DNA of 64,000 nucleotides from Niastella yeongjuensis (GCF_900110245.1 NZ_FOCZ01000001.1:868001-932000), one strand, 5' to 3'. Counted from the stretch's first letter, positions 15,766-24,734 are shown. Notes: generated from the letters alone by a model not told the origin. Made by a program: numbers and translations.

Positions 15766-16821
15766 TTATTTTAAACCTAATACGGCTCTGTTAAATTTTT
15801 CATCGCTGCCTGTACCGGCAAAATCATCAAATGCTTTTTCTGTAACGCGGATGATATGGTCTTTAATAAAGGGTGCACCTTCTCTGGCGCCATCTTCAGG
15901 ATGTTTGATGCAACACTCCCATTCCAGTACTGCCCAGCCCGCATAATCATAGGCAGCCAGCTTGCTGAAGATAGATTTAAAATCAACCTGGCCATCGCCC
16001 AGTGAGCGGAAGCGGCCGGCTCTGTCGATCCAGTTTTGGTATCCGCCATACACACCTTGTTTACCGGTTGGGTTAAACTCGGCATCTTTTACATGGAACA
16101 TGCGAATGCGCTCATGATAGTTGTCGATGTATTCCAGGTAGTTGAGGCATTGCAATACGAAGTGTGAAGGATCGTACAGCAGGCAGGCACGCGGGTGGTT
16201 GTTGGTATGTTGCAGGAATAGCTCATACGAAATACCGTCGTGCAGATCTTCGCCCGGATGTATCTCATAACAAAGATCAACGCCGTATTCATCAAAATGA
16301 TTAAGGATGGGCAGCCAGCGATTGGCCAGTTCTTTAAAGCCGGTCTCTACCAGTCCGGCCGGGCGTTGTGGCCAGGGATACACGGTTGGCCATAACAGGG
16401 CGCCGCTGAAAGTAGCGTGCGCGTTCAACCCTAAATTTTGCGAAGCCTGGGCGGCATAACGCAATTGTTGAACAGCCCATTCGGTACGGGCCTTGGGATT
16501 GTTGCGATATTGTTCCGGAGCAAAGCCATCGAACAGGGTATCGTATGCGGGGTGAACCGCTACTAGTTGTCCCTGTAAATGGGTGGAGAGTTCTGTGATC
16601 TCCAGTCCGCATTCGTTTACGAGGCCTTTCAGCTCATCGGCATAGGTTTTACTTTCTGCGGCTTTTTGCAGGTCTATACAGCGGCTATCCCAGGTAGGTA
16701 TTTGCACGCCTACAAAGCCCAGGCTTTTTGCCCACTGGCATATTGATTTAAGCGAATTGAATGGCGGTTTGTCGCCCATGAACTGGGCGAGGAATAATCC
16801 GGGTCCTTTTAACGTTTTCAT
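15766..16821 (-). CDS. Cytoplasmic sugar phosphate isomerase/epimerase-like TIM barrel
   Basis: The 351-residue TIM barrel lacks a signal peptide, unlike two of the related barrels in this island, so it should act in the cytoplasm. Landmarks are GVQIPTWDSRCIDLQ (early strand), LCYEIHPGEDLHDG (metal-binding His/Glu region), LLYDPSHFVLQ, RMFHVKDAEF and a late GWAVLEWECCIKHP. This is the pattern of larger xylose-isomerase-like enzymes that often pair with Gfo/Idh/MocA dehydrogenases in inositol or keto-sugar catabolism. It follows the Gfo/Idh/MocA gene by 37 bases in one operon, forming the cytoplasmic counterpart of the exported 11394/12302 pair. The exact reaction cannot be read from the sequence. 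Confidence 0.87.
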   Translation of the reverse strand: MKTLKGPGLFLAQFMGDKPPFNSLKSICQWAKSLGFVGVQIPTWDSRCIDLQKAAESKTYADELKGLVNECGLEITELSTHLQGQLVAVHPAYDTLFDGFAPEQYRNNPKARTEWAVQQLRYAAQASQNLGLNAHATFSGALLWPTVYPWPQRPAGLVETGFKELANRWLPILNHFDEYGVDLCYEIHPGEDLHDGISYELFLQHTNNHPRACLLYDPSHFVLQCLNYLEYIDNYHERIRMFHVKDAEFNPTGKQGVYGGYQNWIDRAGRFRSLGDGQVDFKSIFSKLAAYDYAGWAVLEWECCIKHPEDGAREGAPFIKDHIIRVTEKAFDDFAGTGSDEKFNRAVLGLK

Positions 16822-16858
16822 TAAATGGCGCTTTGAGATGAATGATTTGAATTAGGTA

Positions 16859-18025
16859 TTACACTTCAAATGGTGTCCACTTTTCTTTGCTGGTGCTGCT
16901 CTTTACAACATTGTCGATAAACGCCATGCCTCGTACACCTTCGTCTACCCTGGGAAAGTCAAGCATTTCTTTTGTAGGTTGAACACCGTCAATTTGAGCA
17001 GATAACGTCAATGTAAAGTTGCGGTAGATATTACCGAAAGCTTCCAGGTACCCTTCGGGGTGACCACCCGGGGTGCGGCAATTATGTGTAGCAAAAGAAG
17101 ACAATACATTGGTATAATTACCACCGGCACGCAGTACCTGCATAGGTTGATCGAGCCATTTAACCAGCAGGGTATTGGGTTCCTGTTGCGCCCATTCAAT
17201 ACCACCCAACTCGCCGTATATCCGAATTTTCAAAGCATTCTCTTCACCGGCTGCAATTTGTGAAGCTATTAAAACGCCGGCAGCACCATTATCGAATTTC
17301 AATAATACGTTGCCATCATCATCGAGGTGGCGGCCTTCTACCATAATATTGAGATCAGCGCACAGTTGTGTGATCTTTAAACCGGTGATGTATTCAGTGA
17401 GGTGAGCGGCGTGCGTACCAATATCGCCCATTGCACCGGCTTTGCCCGATTTTTTGGGATCGGTTCTCCAGGCTGCCTGCGCATTGCCTTCCCGTTCGCT
17501 GAGGCGGCTTAACCAGCCTTGGGGATATTCAACAATTACTTTTCTGATCTTTCCCAATACATTTTCCTGCACCATGGCACGTGCCTGTTTTACCATCGGG
17601 TAGCCCGAATAGGTATGAGTGAGGCACAACAGCAAACCCGTTTCCTGCACTTTCTTTTGCAATTGTTTAGCTTCATCGAGTGTAAAGGTCATTGGTTTTT
17701 CGATCACCACATGAAAGCCATGGTCAAGCGCCATCATAGCAGGAGCAAAGTGTGCGAAGTTGGGTGTTACGATGGTGACAAAATCCATACGCTTATCAGC
17801 TGGTAATTTGCTTTCCGCCTTGATCATATCTTCATAATTGGTATATATGCGGTCTTCTGGCAGAAATAGCATTTTTCCAGAATCGATAGCTGTTTCGGGA
17901 TTTACACTTAGAGCGCCACAGGCGAGCTCAATAAGGCCATCCATATTAGCAGCAATGCGGTGAACAGCGCCGATAAAGGCATCTTTGCCTCCACCTACCA
18001 TTCCCATTCTTAATTTTCTGTTCAT
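16859..18025 (-). CDS. Cytoplasmic Gfo/Idh/MocA-family dehydrogenase
   Basis: The protein begins directly with the Rossmann strand (RMGMVGGGKDAFIGAVH) and has no export signal. The family signature HVVIEKPMT places the conserved Lys at 110, and GAMGDIGTHAAHL carries the catalytic Asp/His region. The 388 residues match family norms, with the C-terminal part ending VVKSSTSKEKWTPFEV. It is the first gene of the minus-strand operon and is divergent from the MFS permease gene, suggesting shared control. A plausible job is NAD(P)H-linked reduction of an imported 3-keto-sugar to the normal sugar, as seen in other 3-keto pathways (inference). Confidence 0.9.
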   Translation of the reverse strand: MNRKLRMGMVGGGKDAFIGAVHRIAANMDGLIELACGALSVNPETAIDSGKMLFLPEDRIYTNYEDMIKAESKLPADKRMDFVTIVTPNFAHFAPAMMALDHGFHVVIEKPMTFTLDEAKQLQKKVQETGLLLCLTHTYSGYPMVKQARAMVQENVLGKIRKVIVEYPQGWLSRLSEREGNAQAAWRTDPKKSGKAGAMGDIGTHAAHLTEYITGLKITQLCADLNIMVEGRHLDDDGNVLLKFDNGAAGVLIASQIAAGEENALKIRIYGELGGIEWAQQEPNTLLVKWLDQPMQVLRAGGNYTNVLSSFATHNCRTPGGHPEGYLEAFGNIYRNFTLTLSAQIDGVQPTKEMLDFPRVDEGVRGMAFIDNVVKSSTSKEKWTPFEV

Positions 18026-18117
18026 GAAATAGAAATTAGAAAATGTGAAAAAGGATTTGTTTTAAAATAAAAAATTACATTTACATGCTTTTCGAATCTA
18101 ACGAATTTACTATTGCG

Positions 18118-18150
18118 TTCGATAAAGTTACGGTGGTTCGGTATAAAGTT
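18118..18150. promoter_or_regulatory. Imperfect direct repeat in the divergent sugar-operon promoter region
   Basis: TTCGATAAAGTT (18118-18129) and TTCGGTATAAAGTT (18137-18150) lie 50-80 bases before the permease start, between divergent operons. They could be a two-site operator for a local regulator, though no regulator gene is encoded in the island. No clear TAnnTTTG promoter was found nearby. Confidence 0.3.
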
Positions 18151-18199
18151 TAAAAATTATCAATTACCAACCATATAAAAAACCTAAACGATTCTTGCC

Positions 18200-19507
18200 A
18201 TGCAACAACCAACGATTCATCGCGGCCAGCTTTTTTTGGCCAGTTGTTTAGCTCTTTTAGTTACCTCATTATCATTCGGCATCCGTGCCGGTATCTTAAA
18301 TCAGCTGGGTGAGAATTTTCACCTCAGCGCCTCACAACTCGGAACCATTGCAGCTACTGCATTCTGGGGTTTTCCATTGGCAGTGATCATCGGCGGTATG
18401 GTCGTTGATATCATTGGCATGAAAAAATTATTACTGCTTGCCTGTGTGTTTCACCTGGTGGGCATTTTGCTAACCGTATTTGCAAGCGGTTACTGGACAT
18501 TATTTCTTTCTACATTATTGATAGGGATAGCTAACGGCACCGTAGAGGCGGCCTGTAATCCACTGGTGGCAGCTATCTATCCCGATAATAAAACCACTAA
18601 GCTAAATCACTTCCATCTTTGGTTTCCCGGTGGCATTTTTATAGGTACGCTGATCGTATTCTTTTATAATAAAGCAGGCGTTGGCCCCATTGGCGGCTGG
18701 GACCCCTGGAAGGTACAGGTGGCTGTGATGTTGATCCCCACATTAATTTATGGTTACCTGGTGTCTCGCCTGAAATTCCCGGTTACTGAACGGGTGGCGG
18801 CAGGCGTATCAACCGGTGACATGTACAGATCGTTGCTGAACCCGCTTTTCGTTTTTATGATCATTTGCATGTTTGGCACCGCGATCACGGAGTTGTTTAC
18901 CGGTCAATGGATCGATGTACTGCTGAAAAATGTTACCGATAATCCGCTGTTGATCCTCACATTGGAGACCGGTGTAATGGTAGTTGGCCGCGGACTGGCA
19001 GAACCCGTGGTGCATAAATTATCGCCACAGGGCGTACTGCTGATCTCTTCCGCATTAGCCGCATTGGGAATATACCTGCTGGGGCATACAACGGGGAACA
19101 TGGTGTTTGCCGGCGCACTGATCTTTGGAATGGGGGTGTGTTACTTCTGGCCCACCATGCTGGGTTTTGTTTCAGAAAATCTTCCCAAAACCGGGGCCGT
19201 AGGGTTGAATTTTATGGGTGGGGCCGGCATGTTTGCCGTTTCCATTTATATGATTCTCATGGGCAGCCATTACGATAAACTGCTGGGTGACAAATTACCA
19301 GCGGGGGCAGATTTGAAAGCATATACCGATGCCCCCGGCGGATCTGACATGGCGAATGCCCTGGCCGAAGCTAAAAAAGCAGCCGGTCCGCAAATTCTGG
19401 ATACGACCTTAATAATACCGATTGTTCTGGTTTTTGCATTTACCGGATTGGTGGTTTACATGCGAGGAAGAAGGAAGACGCAATTGTTAACACCTGTTAG
19501 CGCATAA
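18200..19507 (+). CDS. MFS permease, sugar-type
   Basis: The 435-residue protein has about 12 hydrophobic helices typical of the major facilitator superfamily, with the loop 2-3 motif GGMVVDIIGMKKLL (a GxxxDxxGxKx variant) near residues 65-78. A central loop lies around TERVAAG, and an extra hydrophilic insert (GDKLPAGADLKAYTDAPGG) sits before the last helix. Family resemblance is to sugar permeases of the FucP/NagP-like group, which use proton symport. It is divergent from the Gfo/Idh/MocA gene and upstream of a TIM barrel and the GMC genes, so it most likely imports the sugar or 3-keto-sugar made in the periplasm. Its leader holds AAACGATT six bases before the ATG. Confidence 0.88.
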   Translation: MQQPTIHRGQLFLASCLALLVTSLSFGIRAGILNQLGENFHLSASQLGTIAATAFWGFPLAVIIGGMVVDIIGMKKLLLLACVFHLVGILLTVFASGYWTLFLSTLLIGIANGTVEAACNPLVAAIYPDNKTTKLNHFHLWFPGGIFIGTLIVFFYNKAGVGPIGGWDPWKVQVAVMLIPTLIYGYLVSRLKFPVTERVAAGVSTGDMYRSLLNPLFVFMIICMFGTAITELFTGQWIDVLLKNVTDNPLLILTLETGVMVVGRGLAEPVVHKLSPQGVLLISSALAALGIYLLGHTTGNMVFAGALIFGMGVCYFWPTMLGFVSENLPKTGAVGLNFMGGAGMFAVSIYMILMGSHYDKLLGDKLPAGADLKAYTDAPGGSDMANALAEAKKAAGPQILDTTLIIPIVLVFAFTGLVVYMRGRRKTQLLTPVSA

Positions 19508-19612
19508 TAGTACTATCTTAACCTTTTGTAATATTTTAACGCTAACGGTTTTACATTTAATCGTTTTTGTGGGAACAATTTGTAAATTTCAATCTTAACA
19601 ATTATTAAAAAA

Positions 19613-20503
19613 ATGGCCAATCAATCGAGAAGAGTTGCCATCAAGAACCTGGTAGCGGGCACTGCTGCGCTGGGAACGGCCAACATGCTTACGTCTTTTA
19701 ACACTCCCGAGGAAATTAAATCAACCGCCTTGAAAGGAAATATCAACCACTCTGTTTGTCGTTGGTGCTACGGGTCCATTCCCCTGGAAGATCTGTGTGT
19801 GGCAGTTAAAAAAATAGGCTTTAGTGCAATAGACCTCGTTGGACCCAAAGACTGGCCCACCCTGCAAAAGCATGGCATCTTTTCTTCCATGTGTAATGGC
19901 GCCGAACTGAACCTGGTTGATGGCTGGAACGATAAAAAATTCCATCCACAGCTGATAAAGAACTATTCCGAAATGATCCCCCTTGTTGCCAAAGCCGGTT
20001 ATAAACAACTCATTTGCTTTAGCGGCAGTCGGCGGGGTATAGACGATGAAACAGGTTGGAACAACTGTGCCGAAGGACTGAAACAGATCATGAGCCTGGC
20101 CGAAAAAAATAAGGTGGTGATTGTAATGGAGCTGCTGAACAGCAAGGTAAACCACAAAGATTACCAGTGCGACAAAACTGCCTGGGGCGTTGAACTGTGC
20201 AAACGCGTAGGGTCAGAAAACTTTAAATTGTTATACGACATCTATCACATGCAGATAGATGAAGGTGATGTAATTAGAACTATCAAAGACAATCACCAAT
20301 ACATTTCTCATTATCATACCGGTGGTGTTCCGGGAAGGAACGAAATAGATGAAACACAGGAATTATATTATCCTGCCATCATGAAAGCCATCGTTGACCT
20401 CGGTTTCAAAGGTTATGTAGCGCAGGAGTTTATTCCAACACCAAAAGCCAATGAGGAAAAATTGGTTTCACTTGAAAAAGGAATCAGAATTTGTGATGTA
20501 TAA
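19613..20503 (+). CDS. Exported hydroxypyruvate isomerase-like TIM barrel
   Basis: The N-terminus NQSRRVAIKNLVAGTAALG is twin-arginine-like, so the 296-residue enzyme is probably exported folded. The body resembles the Hyi/OtnI branch of xylose-isomerase-like TIM barrels: HSVCRWCYGSIPLEDLC at the first strand, KVVIVMELLNSKVNH with a metal-binding Glu, FKLLYDIYHMQIDEGD with Asp/His, ISHYHTGGVPGRNEIDE and GYVAQEFIP with the last Glu. True hydroxypyruvate isomerases are shorter and cytoplasmic; this exported branch is frequent in Bacteroidota and Planctomycetes next to sugar-oxidation genes. It follows the permease by about 105 bases and precedes the GMC genes. Confidence 0.86.
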   Translation: MANQSRRVAIKNLVAGTAALGTANMLTSFNTPEEIKSTALKGNINHSVCRWCYGSIPLEDLCVAVKKIGFSAIDLVGPKDWPTLQKHGIFSSMCNGAELNLVDGWNDKKFHPQLIKNYSEMIPLVAKAGYKQLICFSGSRRGIDDETGWNNCAEGLKQIMSLAEKNKVVIVMELLNSKVNHKDYQCDKTAWGVELCKRVGSENFKLLYDIYHMQIDEGDVIRTIKDNHQYISHYHTGGVPGRNEIDETQELYYPAIMKAIVDLGFKGYVAQEFIPTPKANEEKLVSLEKGIRICDV

Positions 20504-20558
20504 ATAAAACCGGATTCAAATTTCTCACGTCTTCTTTATAATTAAAAACGATTGAACC

Positions 20559-22238
20559 ATGCCAGATAATGTTTATGATGCTATTGTCGTAGGGTCGGGA
20601 ATTGCAGGCGGTTGGGCAGCAAAGGAATTAACTCAAAAAGGATTAAAAGTTTTGTTGCTTGAACGAGGCGAAAATATTGAGCACATTAAAGATTATAAAA
20701 GCGCCAACAAAGCTCCCTGGGAATTTCCACATCGCGGTGGCAAAACCACGGAAATGACAAAGGAGTATCCTGTATTGGACAGGGATTACCCGCTGAATGA
20801 AATGAACCTCAACTACTGGACAAACGAAAAAGATTGTCCGTATACCGAAACAAAACGTTTCGACTGGTACCGGGGGTATCATGTGGGTGGTCGCTCACTG
20901 ATGTGGGGACGCCAGAGCTATCGCTGGAGCGATCTGGATTTTGGCGCCAATGCAAAAGATGGCCATGGTGTTGACTGGCCGATCCGTTATAAAGACATCG
21001 CATCCTGGTACGATTACGTTGAGAAATTTGCCGGTATCAGTGGTAGTAAAGAGGGGTTGCCACACTTACCCGATGGACAGTTTCAACCCGGAATGGAATT
21101 GAACTGCGTTGAAAAAGACGTAGCAGCCCGCCTGAAACAACATTACAAAGGAGAACGACATTTATTTATAGGCCGCGTGGCCAATATCACCCAGCCTTTA
21201 CCGGGCAGAACTAATTGCCAGTACCGCAATAAATGCTGGCTGGGTTGTCCGTTCGGTGGGTATTTCAGCACCCAGTCTTCAACGCTGCCGGCAGCAGTGG
21301 CCACCGGCAATTTAACACTGCGTCCTTTCTCCCTTGCAACAAAAGTGCTGTACAATAAAGACACGAAGAAAGCAACCGGTGTAGAAGTGTTGGATACGCA
21401 GGATAACAAAACCTACGAGTTTAAATCGAAAGTGGTGTTCCTGTGCGCTTCAGCCTTTAACAGTACCTGGGTGTTGTTCAATTCTGCCACCGACATCTGG
21501 CCTGGTGGTTTAGGCAGCAGCAGCGGCGAATTAGGCCATAATGTAATGGACCACCACTTCCGCGTAGGTGCTGAAGGCATTGCTGAAGGCTATGACGACA
21601 AATATTACTTCGGTCGCCGGCCAACAGGTTTTTACATACCCCGTTTCCGCAATACAGGCAGCGATACCAGAGATTATGTTCGGAGTTTCGGTTACCAGGG
21701 TGGAGCCAGCCGTCAGGGTTGGAACCGTCAGATCGCTGAACTGGGCATTGGCGCCGACTTGAAAAACGCCTTATCGGAGCCAGGTCCCTGGTCGCTGGGA
21801 ATGACCGCCTTCGGTGAAATACTGCCTTACCATGAGAACACCATCTCGCTCGATAAAACGAAAAAAGATAAATGGGGCTTGCCGGTCCTGGCCATGAATT
21901 GTGAGATAAAAGATAATGAAAAGAAGATGCGTGTCGATATGAAGAACGATGCCATGGAGATGCTGGAAGCCGCCGGTTTGAAAGATGTAAAACCATCTGA
22001 AAGCGATTATTTCATGGGTATGGGCATACATGAAATGGGTACGGCCCGTATGGGTAAAGATCCCAAAACCTCTGTGCTGAATGCGCACAACCAGGTGTGG
22101 GATGCACCGAATGTTTATGTAACCGACGGCGCCTGTATGACATCCGCCGCCTGTGTAAACCCCTCGCTTACCTATATGGCATTGACCGCCCGTGCGGTAG
22201 ACCATGCAGTTGGTGAATTGAAGAAAGGAAATATTTAG
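20559..22238 (+). CDS. GMC-family FAD-dependent sugar dehydrogenase
   Basis: The 559-residue flavoprotein has the FAD Rossmann motif GSGIAGGWAAKEL at residues 12-24. Further landmarks are the FAD-contact block HVGGRSLMWGRQSYRWSDLDF near 108-128 and a Cys-rich block CQYRNKCWLGC (Cys220, Cys226, Cys230). The C-terminal catalytic region contains IHEMGTARMG and NPSLTYMALTARA, giving the His/Asn pair of GMC enzymes. The CX5CX3C spacing resembles the Fe-S ligand pattern of bacterial FAD glucose dehydrogenase large subunits. There is no signal peptide, as expected if it is exported with the Tat-signal subunit 3 encoded at 24137. Function inferred: glycoside 3-dehydrogenase passing electrons to cytochrome c. 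Confidence 0.9.
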   Translation: MPDNVYDAIVVGSGIAGGWAAKELTQKGLKVLLLERGENIEHIKDYKSANKAPWEFPHRGGKTTEMTKEYPVLDRDYPLNEMNLNYWTNEKDCPYTETKRFDWYRGYHVGGRSLMWGRQSYRWSDLDFGANAKDGHGVDWPIRYKDIASWYDYVEKFAGISGSKEGLPHLPDGQFQPGMELNCVEKDVAARLKQHYKGERHLFIGRVANITQPLPGRTNCQYRNKCWLGCPFGGYFSTQSSTLPAAVATGNLTLRPFSLATKVLYNKDTKKATGVEVLDTQDNKTYEFKSKVVFLCASAFNSTWVLFNSATDIWPGGLGSSSGELGHNVMDHHFRVGAEGIAEGYDDKYYFGRRPTGFYIPRFRNTGSDTRDYVRSFGYQGGASRQGWNRQIAELGIGADLKNALSEPGPWSLGMTAFGEILPYHENTISLDKTKKDKWGLPVLAMNCEIKDNEKKMRVDMKNDAMEMLEAAGLKDVKPSESDYFMGMGIHEMGTARMGKDPKTSVLNAHNQVWDAPNVYVTDGACMTSAACVNPSLTYMALTARAVDHAVGELKKGNI

Positions 22239-22253
22239 CGCACTGGTTTGAAA

Positions 22254-22377
22254 ATTTGGAAATGTGAAAATGGCAAAAAGACATTTAATTTGATTTAAAT
22301 TGTGCCATTGCCACCTTTAATTGATGAAAACCATCTAAGGAGGTAGCCATTATTTTCGAATTTTCACATTTTCAAAT
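22254..22377. repeat. Long imperfect inverted repeat between the two GMC genes
   Basis: ATTTGGAAATGTGAAAAT (22254-22271) is complementary to ATTTTCACATTTTCAAAT (22360-22377) at 17 of 18 positions, with AATGGC/GCCATT pairing just inside. The whole 146-base spacer can fold as one structured element. Sequences of this type recur in intergenic spaces of related genomes, to my knowledge. Confidence 0.6.
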
Positions 22378-22384
22378 TGTAATC

Positions 22385-24100
22385 ATGCCTGGAGATTCTC
22401 TAAACGTACACCTAAACACAAAAGCAACCGCACAAAATACCTATGATGCTATAGTAGTAGGATCGGGAATAAGTGGAGGCTGGGCCGCCAAAGAGTTATG
22501 CGAAAAGGGACTGAAGACCCTGGTACTGGAACGCGGCAAAAACGTAGAACACATTAAAGATTACGCCGGAACTGAAAAGGACATCTGGGATCTGACCCAC
22601 CGTAATAAGTTAACGGCAGAAGATAAACACAACAGCCCCATTCAAAGCAAATGTTATGCATTTGATGAGGTTTCAAAAAAGTTCTTTGTAAACGATCTGG
22701 AGAATCCATACACCCAGGTAAAACGCTTCGATTGGGTACGTGGTAACCATGTAGGTGGCCGCTCGCTGATGTGGGGCCGTCAAAGCTATCGCTGGAGCGA
22801 TTTGGACTTTGGCGCCAATGCCAAAGATGGCCACGGCGTTGACTGGCCCATTCGCTATAAAGATGTAGCCAATTGGTACAGCTATGTGGAGAAGTTCGCC
22901 GGTATAAATGGAAACCGCGATGGCCTGCCACAACTACCCGATGGGGAGTTTTTGCCGGCCATGGAAATGAACTGCCTGGAAAAACACGTGGCGGCCCGAA
23001 TAAAAGAAAGCTTTAAGGACCGTACCATGATCATAGGCCGTTCAGCCAACCACACCAAACAAATTGGTAGCCGTGGTCCATGTCAGTACCGGAATAAATG
23101 TCACCAGGGTTGTCCGTTTGGTGGCTATTTCAGCAGTAATTCAGCTACCCTGCCGGCAGCAACCGCAACAGGTAATTTAACGCTGAGGCCGTTTTCGATA
23201 GTGCTGGATGTGTTGTACGATAAAGATAAAAAGCGTGCTACCGGTGTTCGCATCCTGGATTCAGAGACCATGAAAACCGAAGAGTACTATGCAAAAGTGG
23301 TTTTCCTGAATGCCTCTACTCTGGGCACGGCGCACATTCTGTTAAACTCCGTATCGGATGTATTTCCCAACGGATTTGGCAACAGCAGTGAGCAGGTAGG
23401 CCATAACCTGATGGACCACCATTATGGAATTGGCGCCCGTGGTGAATACGAAGGATTTGAAGATCAGTATTTCTATGGCAGAAGACCGAATGGCATTTAT
23501 GTGCCCCGGTTCAGGAACATAGATGACAACTCAAAACGCACCGATTACGTACGCGGTTTTGGTTACCAGGGTGGCGCCCGTCGCGACCGGGTTGACAGTG
23601 CAGAAGGTATAGGCATTGAGTTGAAAGAAAAGCTGACCGAACCCGGCAACTGGATGATGCAGTTGGGCGCCTGGGGCGAGCACCTCCCTTACTACGAGAA
23701 CAAAGTGACTTTAAATAAGGAAAAGAAAGACAAATGGGGATTGCCAACGCTCGATATCGATTGTGAATTCAAGGAGAACGAAAAGATCATGCGGAAGGAT
23801 ATGGCGGAAAGTGCTGTTGAAATATTGGAAAAAGCAGGACTGAAAAATGTGAAAACATTCGACAATGATCCCGCGCCTGGTTTTTGTATCCATGAAATGG
23901 GAACAGCCCGTATGGGAAGAGATCCCAAAACATCGGTACTAAATGGCAATAACCAAATGCACGATGTACAGAATGTGTATATAACAGACGGGGCTTGTAT
24001 GGCTTCATCAGCCTGCCAAAACCCATCATTAACGTACATGGCGCTTACTGCACGGGCAGCAGAGCATGCAGTGAGTGAACTGAAAAAAGGTAATATTTAA
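22385..24100 (+). CDS. GMC-family FAD-dependent sugar dehydrogenase (paralogue)
   Basis: The 571-residue paralogue of the preceding protein has about 60% identity by eye. GSGISGGWAAKEL lies at residues 26-38, NHVGGRSLMWGRQSYRWSDL follows, and CQYRNKCHQGC has Cys233, Cys239 and Cys243. The C-terminus has IHEMGTARMG and NPSLTYMALTARAAEHA. The N-terminus carries about 18 extra residues without signal-peptide character. It is followed after 36 bases by the subunit-3 gene, so this copy is probably the direct partner, while the upstream copy may share it. Divergence is concentrated around residues 45-110, the region after the FAD motif, which may reflect different substrates. Confidence 0.9.
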   Translation: MPGDSLNVHLNTKATAQNTYDAIVVGSGISGGWAAKELCEKGLKTLVLERGKNVEHIKDYAGTEKDIWDLTHRNKLTAEDKHNSPIQSKCYAFDEVSKKFFVNDLENPYTQVKRFDWVRGNHVGGRSLMWGRQSYRWSDLDFGANAKDGHGVDWPIRYKDVANWYSYVEKFAGINGNRDGLPQLPDGEFLPAMEMNCLEKHVAARIKESFKDRTMIIGRSANHTKQIGSRGPCQYRNKCHQGCPFGGYFSSNSATLPAATATGNLTLRPFSIVLDVLYDKDKKRATGVRILDSETMKTEEYYAKVVFLNASTLGTAHILLNSVSDVFPNGFGNSSEQVGHNLMDHHYGIGARGEYEGFEDQYFYGRRPNGIYVPRFRNIDDNSKRTDYVRGFGYQGGARRDRVDSAEGIGIELKEKLTEPGNWMMQLGAWGEHLPYYENKVTLNKEKKDKWGLPTLDIDCEFKENEKIMRKDMAESAVEILEKAGLKNVKTFDNDPAPGFCIHEMGTARMGRDPKTSVLNGNNQMHDVQNVYITDGACMASSACQNPSLTYMALTARAAEHAVSELKKGNI

Positions 24101-24136
24101 AAATCCTGAATTGATTCATACTTCAAACTAATAATT

Positions 24137-24712
24137 ATGAACAGAAGAGACGCTTTATCCCGTGTTGCCTTGTTATTGGGAGGAACCGTGATAGGAGGTG
24201 AACTTTTTCTGGCCGGTTGCACCAGCGCTGATAAAAAGATCGGACAATCAGTTGAGTTTACTGCCGACGACCTTGCTTACCTGGATGAAATAGCAGAAAC
24301 AATTATACCTGCTACCGATACGCCAGGCGCCAAAGACGCCAAAGTAGGCGCATTCATGGGCGTTATGGTAAAGGACTGCTATAAAGAGAGTGATCAGAAA
24401 GTGTTCCTGGAGGGAATGAATAAACTGAATGAAGCCAGCAAGAAAAAATTCAGCGGTAACGGGTTTATGAAAATTACACCCGAACAACGCAAAGAATTGT
24501 TGAACGAACTGGATAAAGAACAAAAAGCCTACGCAAAGGATAAAAAGAAGGAAGATCCGCAACATTACTTTACGCTGATGAAACAGCTTACCCTGTTGGG
24601 ATACTTTACCTCTGAACCAGGCGCTACCAAAGCCTTGAGATATGTGCCGGTTCCAGGCCGTTTTGAAGCCTGCATTCCTTATAAAAAAGGCGACAAAGCC
24701 TGGGCACTGTAA
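24137..24712 (+). CDS. Gluconate 2-dehydrogenase subunit 3-family protein (GMC partner)
   Basis: The N-terminus MNRRDALSRVALLLGG is twin-arginine-like and is followed by a lipobox-like FLAGC at Cys28, so the protein is probably Tat-exported and lipid-anchored. The 191-residue body matches the gluconate_2-dh3 family: FTADDLAYLDEIAETIIPATDTPGA, KVGAFMGVMVKDC, and a C-terminal LTLLGYFTSEPGATKAL. In known three-component sugar dehydrogenases this small subunit is required for folding and export of the signal-less GMC subunit. Its position directly after two GMC genes supports that role here. One subunit gene appears to serve two dehydrogenases. Confidence 0.9.
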   Translation: MNRRDALSRVALLLGGTVIGGELFLAGCTSADKKIGQSVEFTADDLAYLDEIAETIIPATDTPGAKDAKVGAFMGVMVKDCYKESDQKVFLEGMNKLNEASKKKFSGNGFMKITPEQRKELLNELDKEQKAYAKDKKKEDPQHYFTLMKQLTLLGYFTSEPGATKALRYVPVPGRFEACIPYKKGDKAWAL

Positions 24713-24734
24713 CAATATTACATGTTGAAAAACG

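Noticed and set aside
22337-22344. AAGGAGGT, a perfect Shine-Dalgarno-like sequence upstream of the second GMC gene
   Set aside because: It is about 40 bases before the start codon and lies within the inverted-repeat spacer, too far to act as a ribosome-binding site; Bacteroidota rarely use such sites.
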